In this document: positions 51,732-61,238 of the stretch, piece after piece | Layout: the number at the start of each line of letters is the position of its first letter | Position numbering within the stretch: position 1 is the first letter of the stretch | NCBI RefSeq assembly: GCF_016239305.1 | Contig: NZ_JAEHOQ010000017.1 | Coordinates: 1-64,000, forward strand | Source of the DNA: Proteus vulgaris | Lineage (GTDB): Bacteria; Pseudomonadota; Gammaproteobacteria; Enterobacterales; Enterobacteriaceae | Direction: 5' to 3' | DNA length: 64,000 bases | The notes under the pieces: model-generated | What the model was told of the DNA's origin: nothing | The model's input: only the letters and a program-made list of their open reading frames with translations | Databases searched by the model: none | Made by a program: the position numbers and the translations under genes

Positions 51732-53645
51732 TTAATGTGCCTTATTAAATTCTTTGATTAGCATCTTTAACTTTAATACTTCTTTTTCGCTGGTTGGTAA
51801 TTGTACAATTGGAATTTGACCTTTACATATATTCCCCGCTTTTAAAATAGCGCAAAACTCTAGATTTGGGAGGTTTCCTAATAGTTGTGGAGGAAACAAC
51901 TCACTCTCAACCTCCATCAATCGCTCACCAATACTGCCGGTGATTTTTTCTGGATCTTCCCCCGAACTCGTACCATGCCCTCTTTGGATGTACTTGAAAT
52001 TTGTAGTTGGTATTCTTTCTATTAAATCTTTTTGACCTTGAATATTGATAGTCCGTAATGCAATGTTATGGTTCGCATTTATGCTAACTTGTTCTTTTTT
52101 CGCTTCAGAGCCAAGGGTGGCAACGTAGTCAGTGGTAGACTGTGAGGCAATGAATAACTTAAACCCTGCCCCTCTCCCTTTATTTTGAAGCCGAATAACC
52201 TGATCGTTGATAACTTCAGCAGCTTCATCAATAAGAATATTTGTATCGCGTTTCTTTTCACCGCGCGGTTTAGCATAGTTATAAATATCAGCCGCAACAG
52301 CAGTGATATCGCTTAGAAATATTGAGCCAACAGCGTTTCCTTTATCACCATCAGCAAGAGAATTAAGCCCTAAATACATCATCCCGTTTGTATTGATGAT
52401 ATCTTTCATATTAGTAATGACTCTTTCATCATCAATATTCTCACTGGACGGTGACAATACTTCATCTAACCCATCACTAGTTAACATGCTTAATACAGGT
52501 AGTGCCGTTAATATCATCTTTTGGAAATGTTCACGATTATGTTGAAATAGGTCAATTCCACTTTTAATGAATGTATATTCCTTAATTTTTGCAATATCAT
52601 TCAGATAGATAGTGATTCTTATACCGGCATGGTTCTCGATAGTTCCTGTCGTTCTAGTCATTGATTGATGTTCTAGTCTACGATCAAGAAGTGAGTCGTA
52701 TACATCAGGAAATAGCTCATATCCTAATTTGTCGATTGCTTTAACAAGTAATTCAGCAAAATTACCCAAATTAGTACCAAGCTGTGCTTTTATATTTACA
52801 AGAGTAGGCTTTACGTTTGCGAAATTCATCAACTGCACAATAGTTGTCAACGTCATTGTCGCAAATGAAATAAATGGATCAGTTGTGTTATCAGCCTTCT
52901 GGATAACGGAAATAATACGGCTGGCTACTTCAGTTGAGTTGGAATAATTTGATATTGGTGAAATCCGGTTGGATTTATCCAAGTGTGCAATGGAAAGATA
53001 ATAAAAATCATCTTCTCTTTCCATTAGTTTCATGCACTTGTACATATAATCAGCAAGTTCCTCATCATTTTTAGGGTCAATTAGAATAAGAGGTTGCCGT
53101 TTTAAAGCAGCTTGCAGAATAAGTAATTTGTAAAGAGTCGTTTTACCGGAACCCGTAGTACCAGTTAATGACGTATGTAGCGTCATTAAGTCGTCAGGTA
53201 CGCTAATCCACTCATTTGAATTCCCTAATTTATGAATCCAGCCATGCCCCATGCTTTCATGATCATTAGGTAAAAACCTGTCAGCAACACCACTTTTTAA
53301 AATTTCATATGCCCGTTGTCCATGCTCATGCCGCCATGTAAAGCCTTTACCTATCAATGTCGTGTCGCGATTGCTCATCATTTCTTTGACAACATCATAG
53401 GCTGAAGTAAACGTAGGAGCCGGTCTGGTTTTTAGGTTTTTATGCAAGACTGCAATTTTAATTGCATTTGGCAATGATTTCATAGCGAAAATGCTTTGTA
53501 TCGCAGCAGCAGATAGCGTAGCAGTTAGAGGCATTGATAGATATGTACCAACACCGACCGTAGCTAATACACCGGTTCCCCAACCACAAACTTCATACAT
53601 CTCGTAGTTAGTACGAAATGGCATTAAATGTTTCCAATCACTCAT
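51732..53645 (-). CDS. traD: TraD, type IV coupling protein
   Basis: 637 residues: two N-terminal membrane segments (about 20-60), then the motor domain with Walker A TGTTGSGKTTLYK (near 163-175), ILIDPKNDEE, Walker B DTNILIDEAAEV (near 465) and the arginine/glutamine motif GRGAGFKLFIASQSTTDY. It brings the TraI-bound strand to the channel. The length fits SXT TraD (about 600). It overlaps traI by four bases. Confidence 0.95.
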   Translation of the reverse strand: MSDWKHLMPFRTNYEMYEVCGWGTGVLATVGVGTYLSMPLTATLSAAAIQSIFAMKSLPNAIKIAVLHKNLKTRPAPTFTSAYDVVKEMMSNRDTTLIGKGFTWRHEHGQRAYEILKSGVADRFLPNDHESMGHGWIHKLGNSNEWISVPDDLMTLHTSLTGTTGSGKTTLYKLLILQAALKRQPLILIDPKNDEELADYMYKCMKLMEREDDFYYLSIAHLDKSNRISPISNYSNSTEVASRIISVIQKADNTTDPFISFATMTLTTIVQLMNFANVKPTLVNIKAQLGTNLGNFAELLVKAIDKLGYELFPDVYDSLLDRRLEHQSMTRTTGTIENHAGIRITIYLNDIAKIKEYTFIKSGIDLFQHNREHFQKMILTALPVLSMLTSDGLDEVLSPSSENIDDERVITNMKDIINTNGMMYLGLNSLADGDKGNAVGSIFLSDITAVAADIYNYAKPRGEKKRDTNILIDEAAEVINDQVIRLQNKGRGAGFKLFIASQSTTDYVATLGSEAKKEQVSINANHNIALRTINIQGQKDLIERIPTTNFKYIQRGHGTSSGEDPEKITGSIGERLMEVESELFPPQLLGNLPNLEFCAILKAGNICKGQIPIVQLPTSEKEVLKLKMLIKEFNKAH

Positions 53646-56146
53646 TGTTTTTCTCGCATAAATTGAAGTCCAAAATGGCTGTTGTAGCTTTCAAACCTAA
53701 CAGCCATGATTTGTTTGAATGTCGTTTGAGACACCCCCAACTTAGCAGATATTTCAATAAGTTCTGTCCGACTCAACTCTATATATTGAATCGTTTTAAA
53801 TTGGTTTTCTGAAATGTCGTTTTCATTGTGAATAGAAAATATGACATCTTCAATTAATGAAGTTGCTAAGTCAGGAATGACTGGATTTAACATTTGTTCA
53901 ATTTCAGAAAATCCAGTGATGATAAATACATCAATGAGTAATTCTTTTTTCAAAACAAGATAGAAATTTGATCTTAAAAGCACCAGAGCTTCATCATCTT
54001 TAGAACGCGATGCTTGAGGGCTTCTGGCTTTCCATGCCGAGGGTATTTCGAGTTTATCATCAACCAGTAAGTGATTTTGATTTATGTTATTAATTAACTG
54101 CTCTTTTGAAAGCCCTAATAGATATATTTCAAAAGCCTCTCGGATATGCAGATCGGCTGTAATATAGATATCGCTATGCATCCCCTTTTGAGTTGTAATC
54201 TCTACGGAGTCTGTGTCATCAAGTTTCACGTCTGCAAACAATGATTTCTGCTCAGATAATTGAGTAGCTACTGGTATATCAGTCAGTGATTTCATTGGTA
54301 GTGCTACTGACGGTTTACTCATGGCAATAATCCGTTCTTTTAACCCTAGGTTGTGTTTATGGGTTATCTCAGGAGCAGGATTGCCTATTGGCAGTGTTGT
54401 ACTACCACCCTGTATCACGAGATCACATGCTGCTATAACTTTAACTTCAGGTACTTCAACGGTTTGTTCATTACATACTGGCTCGATAATGGCTAGTTCT
54501 TCAAGCGTTTTCATTATGCTAGTTACATTATCAGATTCTGGAGGTGTATCATTTATTATTTTATCTACAATATCAATCGGTTGATGCTTATTATCTTTGT
54601 TTTCGATAGTAGGTTCAGTCTTTTCGCCTGTGATTTCTACATTAGTTCCTGTTTTTGGTTCAAAACTAACCCAACTCGTTTCGTTTTTGACATAAACAGA
54701 TGCATGTGTTGGTTTTATATTCTCGCCAAATAGTAATTCGTCTGAAGCTAGTTTCACGCAGTAAAAGAACGTGTCTGGATCTTTTATAAACGACGGTGAT
54801 TTGAGTAACTTTTTTGGGGCCATCTTCCAATAGAGTGAACCTCTTGGCGCTTCAATGATTACATCATGAGCTAATAGTATCTCACCTAAACTATCTGCTG
54901 ATTGTGGGATAAAAATTCCAAGGTTTTTTATCTCGTTGCATAATTCTTCAGCAGCACTAGCCCAAATAATGTAGACCCCATCTGGCGTTGACCAAATTGG
55001 ACTTGGAGGAACGTTTGGGGTCCAACGACCTGATGATATAAATTGGCGCATAGTATCAACCAGACGCTGAATTGTAGATACACCAGAACCGGCAGCGCGT
55101 ATCGCATCACCTGATGTCAATTTGAGGTCATTTGCAACAGAGGCTCGGTCTGCGAGTAACAGAATATTAAACAACTGATTGCCATTGATTGCTTTTTTAT
55201 CTGCCTGTTCCATGTTATCGCTGTTAGAAATTGCCTCTATAACTTTGAAATATAGGTTTTTACTATTTTGCTGAAGTAGTTCTATCACTTTCGCAGGAAC
55301 TATTTTATCAATAAGCGAAGGTGCTATAATTCTATGATTGTTATGCCTTTTCTTGTTCCACTGTAAAAAATACCTTTCTATATCGTGTTCAACAGCCCAA
55401 TGAAACAGATTTTTTCCACTAGGTTTCCACTGATATACACCTGTCTGATCCCAAATTTCATAGTCAGACACCGGTTTACCAATGTCGTGCAGTAATGCTG
55501 TTACAGCCACTGCAAGACGCCATTTCAAAGCGTTAGCAGACCGTTCTTCAGGGGTTTCATTGCTATCAAAGTCAGTGGTCTTTGTGTGCTTAACTGCGAT
55601 GTAACAGACTTCTAAACTGTGTCGTAAAAGCCCTCCTTGAGCTCTGTGGTGATGTGCTTCAGAGGCTGGTAGTAAGTGTATGAAATCAGCAGTATTACAT
55701 AGTAGCGGCATGACCAATTCATCAAATAGCTCACCGATTTGCATTTCTCTTTTGATTTTTGTGATCATTTCCGCTTGGGTTTTAATCAGCAATTGTTTTC
55801 CGCTGATTCTTGCAGGATATCCTTCAATTTTTGGCGGGTATCCAATCGGCATTTTGAATGTTTCTATTTGAGATTTTATATCATCCGGAATTTCAATCTC
55901 ACCTTTTTGAAGTATGGAATGCTGTGAGTCCTGTATATCTGACAATGCTGACACATCTACCGAGAAGGGATCTCTCCCTGATTTCAGTATGGATTTTAAC
56001 CAATTCATAAACATTCGGTGAACCTGCTTCTCTAAATTTTTAAGATTTTTTGATGCAACAATGTTACCTGTTTTTAAATTTGCAATTTCATAATTAGAAC
56101 CGTTTTGCATTGTTATATCGGGAAAAACTGCACCTAAATAGTTCAT
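53642..56146 (-). CDS. traI: TraI, MOBH relaxase
   Basis: 834 residues from the ATG (a GTG three codons earlier is possible; neither has a good ribosome-binding site). The TraI_2 domain has the triple-His signature HHHRAQGGLLRHSLEV (168-183) and the HD pair in LLHDIGKPVSDYE (222-234), the hallmark of MOBH relaxases. A disordered linker follows at about 560-690, then a TraI_2_C-type C-terminus. It nicks oriT and leads the strand to TraD. It is first in the tra operon; only about 20-30 bases separate it from the divergent lipoprotein gene, so the two promoters must lie inside the coding ends or overlap. Confidence 0.92.
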   Translation of the reverse strand: MNYLGAVFPDITMQNGSNYEIANLKTGNIVASKNLKNLEKQVHRMFMNWLKSILKSGRDPFSVDVSALSDIQDSQHSILQKGEIEIPDDIKSQIETFKMPIGYPPKIEGYPARISGKQLLIKTQAEMITKIKREMQIGELFDELVMPLLCNTADFIHLLPASEAHHHRAQGGLLRHSLEVCYIAVKHTKTTDFDSNETPEERSANALKWRLAVAVTALLHDIGKPVSDYEIWDQTGVYQWKPSGKNLFHWAVEHDIERYFLQWNKKRHNNHRIIAPSLIDKIVPAKVIELLQQNSKNLYFKVIEAISNSDNMEQADKKAINGNQLFNILLLADRASVANDLKLTSGDAIRAAGSGVSTIQRLVDTMRQFISSGRWTPNVPPSPIWSTPDGVYIIWASAAEELCNEIKNLGIFIPQSADSLGEILLAHDVIIEAPRGSLYWKMAPKKLLKSPSFIKDPDTFFYCVKLASDELLFGENIKPTHASVYVKNETSWVSFEPKTGTNVEITGEKTEPTIENKDNKHQPIDIVDKIINDTPPESDNVTSIMKTLEELAIIEPVCNEQTVEVPEVKVIAACDLVIQGGSTTLPIGNPAPEITHKHNLGLKERIIAMSKPSVALPMKSLTDIPVATQLSEQKSLFADVKLDDTDSVEITTQKGMHSDIYITADLHIREAFEIYLLGLSKEQLINNINQNHLLVDDKLEIPSAWKARSPQASRSKDDEALVLLRSNFYLVLKKELLIDVFIITGFSEIEQMLNPVIPDLATSLIEDVIFSIHNENDISENQFKTIQYIELSRTELIEISAKLGVSQTTFKQIMAVRFESYNSHFGLQFMREKQ

Positions 56147-56176
56147 ACTCACCACGATTTTCAGTGAGGAACTTAG

Positions 56177-56818
56177 ATGAAAAAGTCATTTATATTTTGT
56201 TGTTTACTAGCAACATCCTTATCAGGTTGCAGTAGCGCAGATAAGCCCATATTTGGGTGCGGAAATTATGTAAAAACATCCACAATTAGCATTGAATCTG
56301 GTTATGGCGGTACAGCGAATAACGTAATTGATAAGCAAATTGCTCGAAAAGCAATAACGGCTACTTATCCTGCTGACTATACCTATCGCGAAAATTGGAA
56401 AGATACGAATAGAGGTGGCGCATCATTGCGACAGCAAGGTTACAGGCACGTAATTGCATCACCATATGAGATCTACGACCAAGGTAAAAAACATATTCCT
56501 GTGGACCGTAGCTTTCATACAGACCTGTTAATAAGTAGTTTAGCTCGCAGTAGTTCATCGAACGTTTATGTCAAACCTGAATTACCATCGTTCTGTGGTG
56601 AAAATTCACGAAATTATTTTCTGAAGGAAACGCCTGAGAATAAAAAATCTCGTAATGAGTATATTCGTATCAAAGAAAAATACTGTTCTGATCCAGAGCA
56701 TAAATTAACTAATGAAGAATTAGTTATTTTACAAAATGGAGAGCCAGACTCTCTCAAAAACTATCGAATGAAAATCTATATTGATAACCAAAACGAACCA
56801 TCACCTGCAATAAAGTAG
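56177..56818 (+). CDS. Lipoprotein divergent from traI
   Basis: 213 residues with a clear lipobox (SLSGC, Cys18), then SSADKPIFGCGNYVKT. Four further cysteines are spread over the chain. The protein is mostly polar and surface-like (TYRENWKDTNRGGASLRQQG). I recognise no family. Together with the DsbA-like gene and pilin gene that follow on the same strand it forms a small pilus-related unit. A role in exclusion or pilin handling is possible but unproven. Confidence 0.68.
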   Translation: MKKSFIFCCLLATSLSGCSSADKPIFGCGNYVKTSTISIESGYGGTANNVIDKQIARKAITATYPADYTYRENWKDTNRGGASLRQQGYRHVIASPYEIYDQGKKHIPVDRSFHTDLLISSLARSSSSNVYVKPELPSFCGENSRNYFLKETPENKKSRNEYIRIKEKYCSDPEHKLTNEELVILQNGEPDSLKNYRMKIYIDNQNEPSPAIK

Positions 56819-56834
56819 AAAGGTATTTTTCATT

Positions 56835-57641
56835 ATGAATAAATTATCAACGTATCAAAAATCAGTGATTGCACTTTTAACTACAATGGTTGGAGTAGGA
56901 ATAACCAGTACCTATTTAACCACAAGTGAGCTAAAGCAAACTAATTCACTTTTGGCTTCGTCAATTACTATTCAAAATGATATAAAAACAGAAAGTGCGG
57001 GTGTAAACCAGTCTTTAAGCAAAATCTTGTCTCTGTCCGAAAATACCGAGCCGGTCCAACAGCCTGAAGCTCAACCTGAAGAACCAGATCTCAATCTTTC
57101 CCAAGTTCATCTTGATTCCAGCACACTAACTTATGGCAATGAAAATGCGAGGTTTTCACTTGTAACGTACATGGATTTCCAATGTCCATATTGCCAACGT
57201 TTCGCATCTACCCCTAAAACATTAGTTGATAAGGCGAATGGTGGTTTAGTCAATTGGAAATGGAAAAACAGCCCTCTACCATTCCACGAACCAAATGCTA
57301 CTGATTATGCCGTGAAAATGCTCTGCGCTGGCGCTCAAAACACTGACAATCACTGGAAGATCATTTCAATGTGGGGGAATCATGAATTTGATTTTGCTAC
57401 CGTAGATATGATCGGAATGTTTGAGTTAGACCCTGTTGCGTATAACACATGTCTTAAAACTGACTCTGTAAAGTTAACTTTAGATAAAGACAAGGCAGAA
57501 AGCCGTTCTCTTGGTGTTTCAGGCACTCCTACAACGGTAATAGTTGATAATAAAACTGGAGAAAAACGTGTGATAGAAGGTGCTGTACCAATGGATATGT
57601 TTGTAAACACCATCGAAGCTATGATGAAAAAATCACAATAA
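56835..57641 (+). CDS. Second DsbA-like oxidoreductase, next to the pilin gene
   Basis: 268 residues: signal or anchor helix (VIALLTTMVGVGITSTYL), a coiled and Glu/Pro-rich linker (about 60-88), then a DsbA_2 thioredoxin fold with CPYC (Cys117-Cys120) in TYMDFQCPYCQRF and a cis-Pro in SGTPTTVIVDN. It lies 16 bases after the lipoprotein gene. It resembles the operon copy at 49558-50349 in layout but not closely in sequence. It may be dedicated to the lipoprotein's cysteines. Confidence 0.82.
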   Translation: MNKLSTYQKSVIALLTTMVGVGITSTYLTTSELKQTNSLLASSITIQNDIKTESAGVNQSLSKILSLSENTEPVQQPEAQPEEPDLNLSQVHLDSSTLTYGNENARFSLVTYMDFQCPYCQRFASTPKTLVDKANGGLVNWKWKNSPLPFHEPNATDYAVKMLCAGAQNTDNHWKIISMWGNHEFDFATVDMIGMFELDPVAYNTCLKTDSVKLTLDKDKAESRSLGVSGTPTTVIVDNKTGEKRVIEGAVPMDMFVNTIEAMMKKSQ

Positions 57642-57754
57642 AACCAATTCGTTTTAGTAACCTTATAAAAGATAAATATTAATTAGTAAATGTAAAATCC
57701 ACGTTGATAGTAGTTTGCTGTCATTTTAATACTGTAAATATAAAAGGGTTAGAT

Positions 57755-58114
57755 ATGCAATTAGTAAAAACATGTGCCGTGCCGAAAATTGATACCAAAA
57801 AAGTGCTTTTCGTGGTTTTAGCAGTGTTATGTGTAGCGGCACTGGCAGTTATGTTTGCCTATGGCAAAGGAACCGAACAGTCCGGTTTCAAAGAAGTATG
57901 GATGCAAATCACTGCATATATGCAGGGGTCATTAGGTCGTGTGTTAGTGGGGCTGATTGTAGTTGTTGGTATTGCTGCGGCGGTTGTTCGTCAGTCGTTA
58001 ATGACCTTTGCAGTGGCGGTTGGTGCTGCAATTGGTTTGTACTATGCTCCGGACATCATCAACGGTATCATGACTTCATCTGTTGCAGTAACAACGGCAT
58101 TACCGATATTGTAG
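57755..58114 (+). CDS. traA: TraA-type conjugative pilin precursor
   Basis: 119 residues from the ATG at 57755 (AAAGGG upstream). It has a long leader ending in a hydrophobic helix (VLFVVLAVLCVAALAVMFAYG), then a mature part with a polar loop (GTEQSGFKEVWMQITAYMQG) and two hydrophobic helices (VLVGLIVVVGIAAAVV and TFAVAVGAAIGLYYAP). This is the F/H-type pilin plan, with about 65-70 residues after cleavage. It lies outside the main tra operon, on the other strand, and is closed by a strong terminator. Confidence 0.82.
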   Translation: MQLVKTCAVPKIDTKKVLFVVLAVLCVAALAVMFAYGKGTEQSGFKEVWMQITAYMQGSLGRVLVGLIVVVGIAAAVVRQSLMTFAVAVGAAIGLYYAPDIINGIMTSSVAVTTALPIL

Positions 58115-58134
58115 TAGAAAGCAGCAACTCAAAG

Positions 58135-58163
58135 AAAAGCCGTATGAGAATACGGCTTTTTTT
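58135..58163 (+). terminator. Terminator of the pilin gene
   Basis: AGCCGTA (58138-58144) and TACGGCT (58151-58157), with a run of eight T after the stem. Confidence 0.93.
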
Positions 58164-58324
58164 ATCTGAGTAATATTAATGGATATTAAAATCACCATCC
58201 GGATACTCTCTTGTGTATCCATAACCCCACTTGGATATCAGCATAGGATCTGCGGGGCACAAAAACAATAGACAGTAATCTTTGGGGAAGGATTACATTC
58301 CCTTTCGCTAAAAACCATTACGCA

Positions 58325-58351
58325 ATTATGTTATATTCACTGTAACATAAT
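58325..58351. promoter_or_regulatory. Perfect 9-bp inverted repeat before the helicase gene
   Basis: ATTATGTTA (58325-58333) and TAACATAAT (58343-58351) around nine bases, 17 bases before the ATG. Being palindromic and close to the start, it is a probable operator. The rest of 58164-58368 shows no gene, only GGATA/TATCC words near 58180-58240. Confidence 0.65.
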
Positions 58352-58368
58352 GATATAAAGGCATTTTC

Positions 58369-59892
58369 ATGTCAAAGATAATCTTGTCTCAAGAACAAGA
58401 AGCCATTTTAGCCTCTGAAGAAAAGTATATTTGCTGTCAGGCTTATGCAGGTTCAGGCAAAACGTTCATATTGACTCAATTGGCAAAGCGTAATCCGGAT
58501 AAACGTATTTTGTACTTAGCTTACAACAAAGGCATACAGATAGAAGCATCACAAAAATTTCCTTCTAATACCAAAGTGATCACCACTCATGCAATGGCAT
58601 ATCGGTATTTGAAAAAATTGAAGTACAAAATGAAGTTTAATTTCAATGGGTTCGATGTGGCTCGGCTACTAAATATTACATCTGTTCAATTGCAATTTCT
58701 CATCATCGAGACTCTAAATAATTATTATAGGTCTGCTGATTATTCGTTACAGATACATCACGTTCCAACAGAGAACACAGGGAATGGTAAAAAACATGCT
58801 GAAAATGTTAGGAAATGCGCATTAGAAAATGCAAAACTCATTTTTGAATTACAAGCTGACCCTAACAGTGACTTCCCTGCTCCCCCTGACTTTTACATAA
58901 AATATTTTCAGTTAGTAGCCCCTCCCCTACATACATGGTTCGATATCATTTTGTTTGATGAAGCACAGGATGCCAACTTAGTAACGAAGGCAATGCTAGA
59001 TAAATGTGAATGCAAACGAATCTTTGTAGGTGATACGCACCAGATGATCAACCGCTGGCGTGGGGCAAATGATGCCCTAGATGCCTCTGTACGTGATGGA
59101 GCTCAGATATTGCGTCTAACTACGTCATATCGGTTTGGACGATGTGTAGCAGCTATCGCAAATGCCATACTGATGTTAAAAGGGGAGACTGTAAGCCTTA
59201 AAACGACCGGTATTACTGATAAGCTCATAAGTAAAGCTGAAATCAAGAATATCTTCCCTAGAACTGTGATTTCACGCACCAATCTATCTGTGTTGATCAA
59301 TGCAATTGACGCTGGAAGAAACGGTAAAAAAGTATTCTTTGTAGGTGGGATTGATAGGTATGCATTAGACGATATTGCTGATTTTTACTATCTGTATATT
59401 GGCAATACGAAAATGATTAAGAGAAAAGCATTTTTATACGACTACCCCAATTGGAATCGCGTTGTAAGCGTTGCAGAGAACTCAGGTGACAACACGTTGA
59501 AAAGGACGATACACCTAATTGAGAATGAGCCTGATATTCTAGAGCTGGTTGATAAAATTAAAGAAGCAGCAGTTAATAATTATAATGATGCTGATTTAAC
59601 GCTTGTAACTGCACATTCATCGAAAGGACTTGAATGGGAATATATTGAGATTGATGATGATTATACATCATTGGTTGAATATGTTGAAAAAACACCAAAG
59701 GAAAGACAAAATCTTATATTTATTAATGATGAATTAAATTTGTTGTATGTTGCTGTGACTAGAGCAACTAAAGCCCTGTCATTATCAATGGTTATTATGG
59801 AAATTATTTCATTAATAAAATACAGAAAGGACAAAAAAAGAAGCATTCCAATAGTAACGCCAGATGAACTCCATTCATATTTAATTAAGTGA
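58369..59892 (+). CDS. UvrD/Rep-like superfamily 1 helicase
   Basis: 507 residues with motif I AYAGSGKTF (25-33), motif II DEAQDAN (197-203), motif III/Q region VGDTHQMINRWRGA, motif IV TSYRFG, motif V VTAHSSKGLEWE and motif VI LLYVAVTRATKAL. It is shorter than UvrD (720), without its C-terminal extension, similar in size to GajB- and FBH1-like helicases. No GajA-type gene is beside it. It probably unwinds or displaces proteins from DNA on the plasmid or is part of a defence module. A convergent nuclease-like gene follows across a palindrome. Confidence 0.85.
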   Translation: MSKIILSQEQEAILASEEKYICCQAYAGSGKTFILTQLAKRNPDKRILYLAYNKGIQIEASQKFPSNTKVITTHAMAYRYLKKLKYKMKFNFNGFDVARLLNITSVQLQFLIIETLNNYYRSADYSLQIHHVPTENTGNGKKHAENVRKCALENAKLIFELQADPNSDFPAPPDFYIKYFQLVAPPLHTWFDIILFDEAQDANLVTKAMLDKCECKRIFVGDTHQMINRWRGANDALDASVRDGAQILRLTTSYRFGRCVAAIANAILMLKGETVSLKTTGITDKLISKAEIKNIFPRTVISRTNLSVLINAIDAGRNGKKVFFVGGIDRYALDDIADFYYLYIGNTKMIKRKAFLYDYPNWNRVVSVAENSGDNTLKRTIHLIENEPDILELVDKIKEAAVNNYNDADLTLVTAHSSKGLEWEYIEIDDDYTSLVEYVEKTPKERQNLIFINDELNLLYVAVTRATKALSLSMVIMEIISLIKYRKDKKRSIPIVTPDELHSYLIK

Positions 59893-59921
59893 GAGATCTT
59901 TGTGTTCAAATTTACTATGGA

Positions 59922-59965
59922 ATGAAAAGATAACACAATTAATAAAATTGATATTATCTTTTCAT
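59922..59965. terminator. Large hairpin between convergent genes
   Basis: ATGAAAAGATAA (59922-59933) and TTATCTTTTCAT (59954-59965) are perfect 12-bp arms. Within the loop CAATT and AATTG can extend the pairing. It serves as a bidirectional terminator-like element. Confidence 0.75.
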
Positions 59966-59981
59966 AATTTTGATAAATGTT

Positions 59982-60629
59982 TTATTTCATGCGAAAATTA
60001 TTATTTTTTGGAGTTGAACTGCCATTTTTAATAGCATCGTCATTCTTTTGTACTGGCTTGATTTTGAGTGCATTTCTAGCATAGTATTCAACAGTGATTG
60101 TTTGAACCTTATCCTTTTCAATTGCTAAAATTATAGATTTACTAGGTCCACTACTGTCTCCATTACTATCAGAATCATTATCTATATTTTTGAAATGAGA
60201 AAAAGACAATAGATATTTATTTAACTCGTCCCGTGAAATGCCATTTTGGAAATAATCTTTTTCATTATTATGTGTAATAGAATTATCAATATCAAAATAG
60301 TCACTAAACACCAATGATAATTCATTGGCACCTTCATTATATGAGCCGTATATTAAATAATGAAAGGTTGATTTTTTATCATTCTGTAACGTTTGTTTTG
60401 CTTCATCGTATCCTTCCTTGCCTTTTAAGAATTTTTTATACTCAGAATTGAAGCTATTTTTTTCTTTTTTAAATTCTATTATAAAATAACGGTCAGGATT
60501 ACCAGCTATAAGATCGCCCCCTGATTCAACGTTTCCATCCAAAGGAGCCAGCAGATTCAGTCCGTATTTTTTTTTCGCATAAGTTACGAAATTATATTCA
60601 ACTGTTTTTTCCCACCATGTAACACTCAT
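59982..60629 (-). CDS. PD-(D/E)XK nuclease-like protein
   Basis: 215 residues from the ATG at 60629 with a strong GGAGG. The N-terminal 60 residues show the core of a PD-(D/E)XK fold: Glu7/Glu11 in a first helix, Asp39 in ESGGDLIAG, and Glu52-x-Lys54 in FIIEFKKEK. After that comes a mixed region and a Ser/Asn/Lys-rich tail. No exact family is recognised. It may be a restriction- or repair-type enzyme. It faces the helicase gene on the other strand, which suggests that they belong to one module. Confidence 0.62.
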   Translation of the reverse strand: MSVTWWEKTVEYNFVTYAKKKYGLNLLAPLDGNVESGGDLIAGNPDRYFIIEFKKEKNSFNSEYKKFLKGKEGYDEAKQTLQNDKKSTFHYLIYGSYNEGANELSLVFSDYFDIDNSITHNNEKDYFQNGISRDELNKYLLSFSHFKNIDNDSDSNGDSSGPSKSIILAIEKDKVQTITVEYYARNALKIKPVQKNDDAIKNGSSTPKNNNFRMK

Positions 60630-60668
60630 AATAACCTCCAAGTTGAAATACTAATATCTTGATATATT

Positions 60669-61229
60669 TTAACTCATTGAATCCAATAAAGCCTCTAAAT
60701 GATGATTAATAAAAAATTTCACCATAACTCTTTCATAGCCTAAATATTGCTTGACTGATAGGTTAGCCATGAATGCAGCCTCAGTCATTGTTATACCATT
60801 TGGATTCTGCTCTAAACCTAAAATTCGCCTCATAGCCTCTGATTCAGCCCCTCTCATTAGTGTAAACACTTCATCAGAGCAACGATGTTCTGGAAGTAAT
60901 TCCTTCGTAATTTTCAAGGGATTTACGCCAGCATGGTAATTTGCTGTTTTGTCTCTCTCGATTAAGTTAATTTCTCGGTTTCCGTCGCGGAAATCAATTA
61001 AAGGGTCTATGACGGTATGAGCCTTTGTCTCGATCCATGAGTATTGTAAAATGCTGTTTGTGTAAGCTAAATCTGTCTCCGGAGTGTGGACCAGTTCTTG
61101 CTTATAGATACCAATCACAGCCTCGCCCTCGATGTATCCCTTTTTTAATAATTGTCGGCATAAAAGATATGAATATGGGTACATCTGAATATCGTCAGCT
61201 ATTGTTCTTAGACTCGTGTATTTTTCCAT
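60669..61229 (-). CDS. Unknown plasmid protein
   Basis: 186 residues from the ATG at 61229 (MEKYTSLRTI). It is soluble, with a helical C-terminus (EAAFMANLSVKQYLGYERVM) and a middle containing ETKAHTVIDPLIDFRDGN. The SVKQYLGYERV stretch could be a helix-turn-helix. I do not recognise a family. It lies between the terminator of the next gene upstream and the nuclease-like gene, 39 bases from the latter, so the two may share a transcript. Confidence 0.6.
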   Translation of the reverse strand: MEKYTSLRTIADDIQMYPYSYLLCRQLLKKGYIEGEAVIGIYKQELVHTPETDLAYTNSILQYSWIETKAHTVIDPLIDFRDGNREINLIERDKTANYHAGVNPLKITKELLPEHRCSDEVFTLMRGAESEAMRRILGLEQNPNGITMTEAAFMANLSVKQYLGYERVMVKFFINHHLEALLDSMS

Positions 61230-61238
61230 TTTGAATCC

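Noticed and set aside
58369-60629. A Gabija system (GajB-like helicase)
   Set aside because: The helicase has a suitable size, but no OLD-type GajA nuclease is next to it. The neighbour is a short PD-(D/E)XK-like protein on the other strand.
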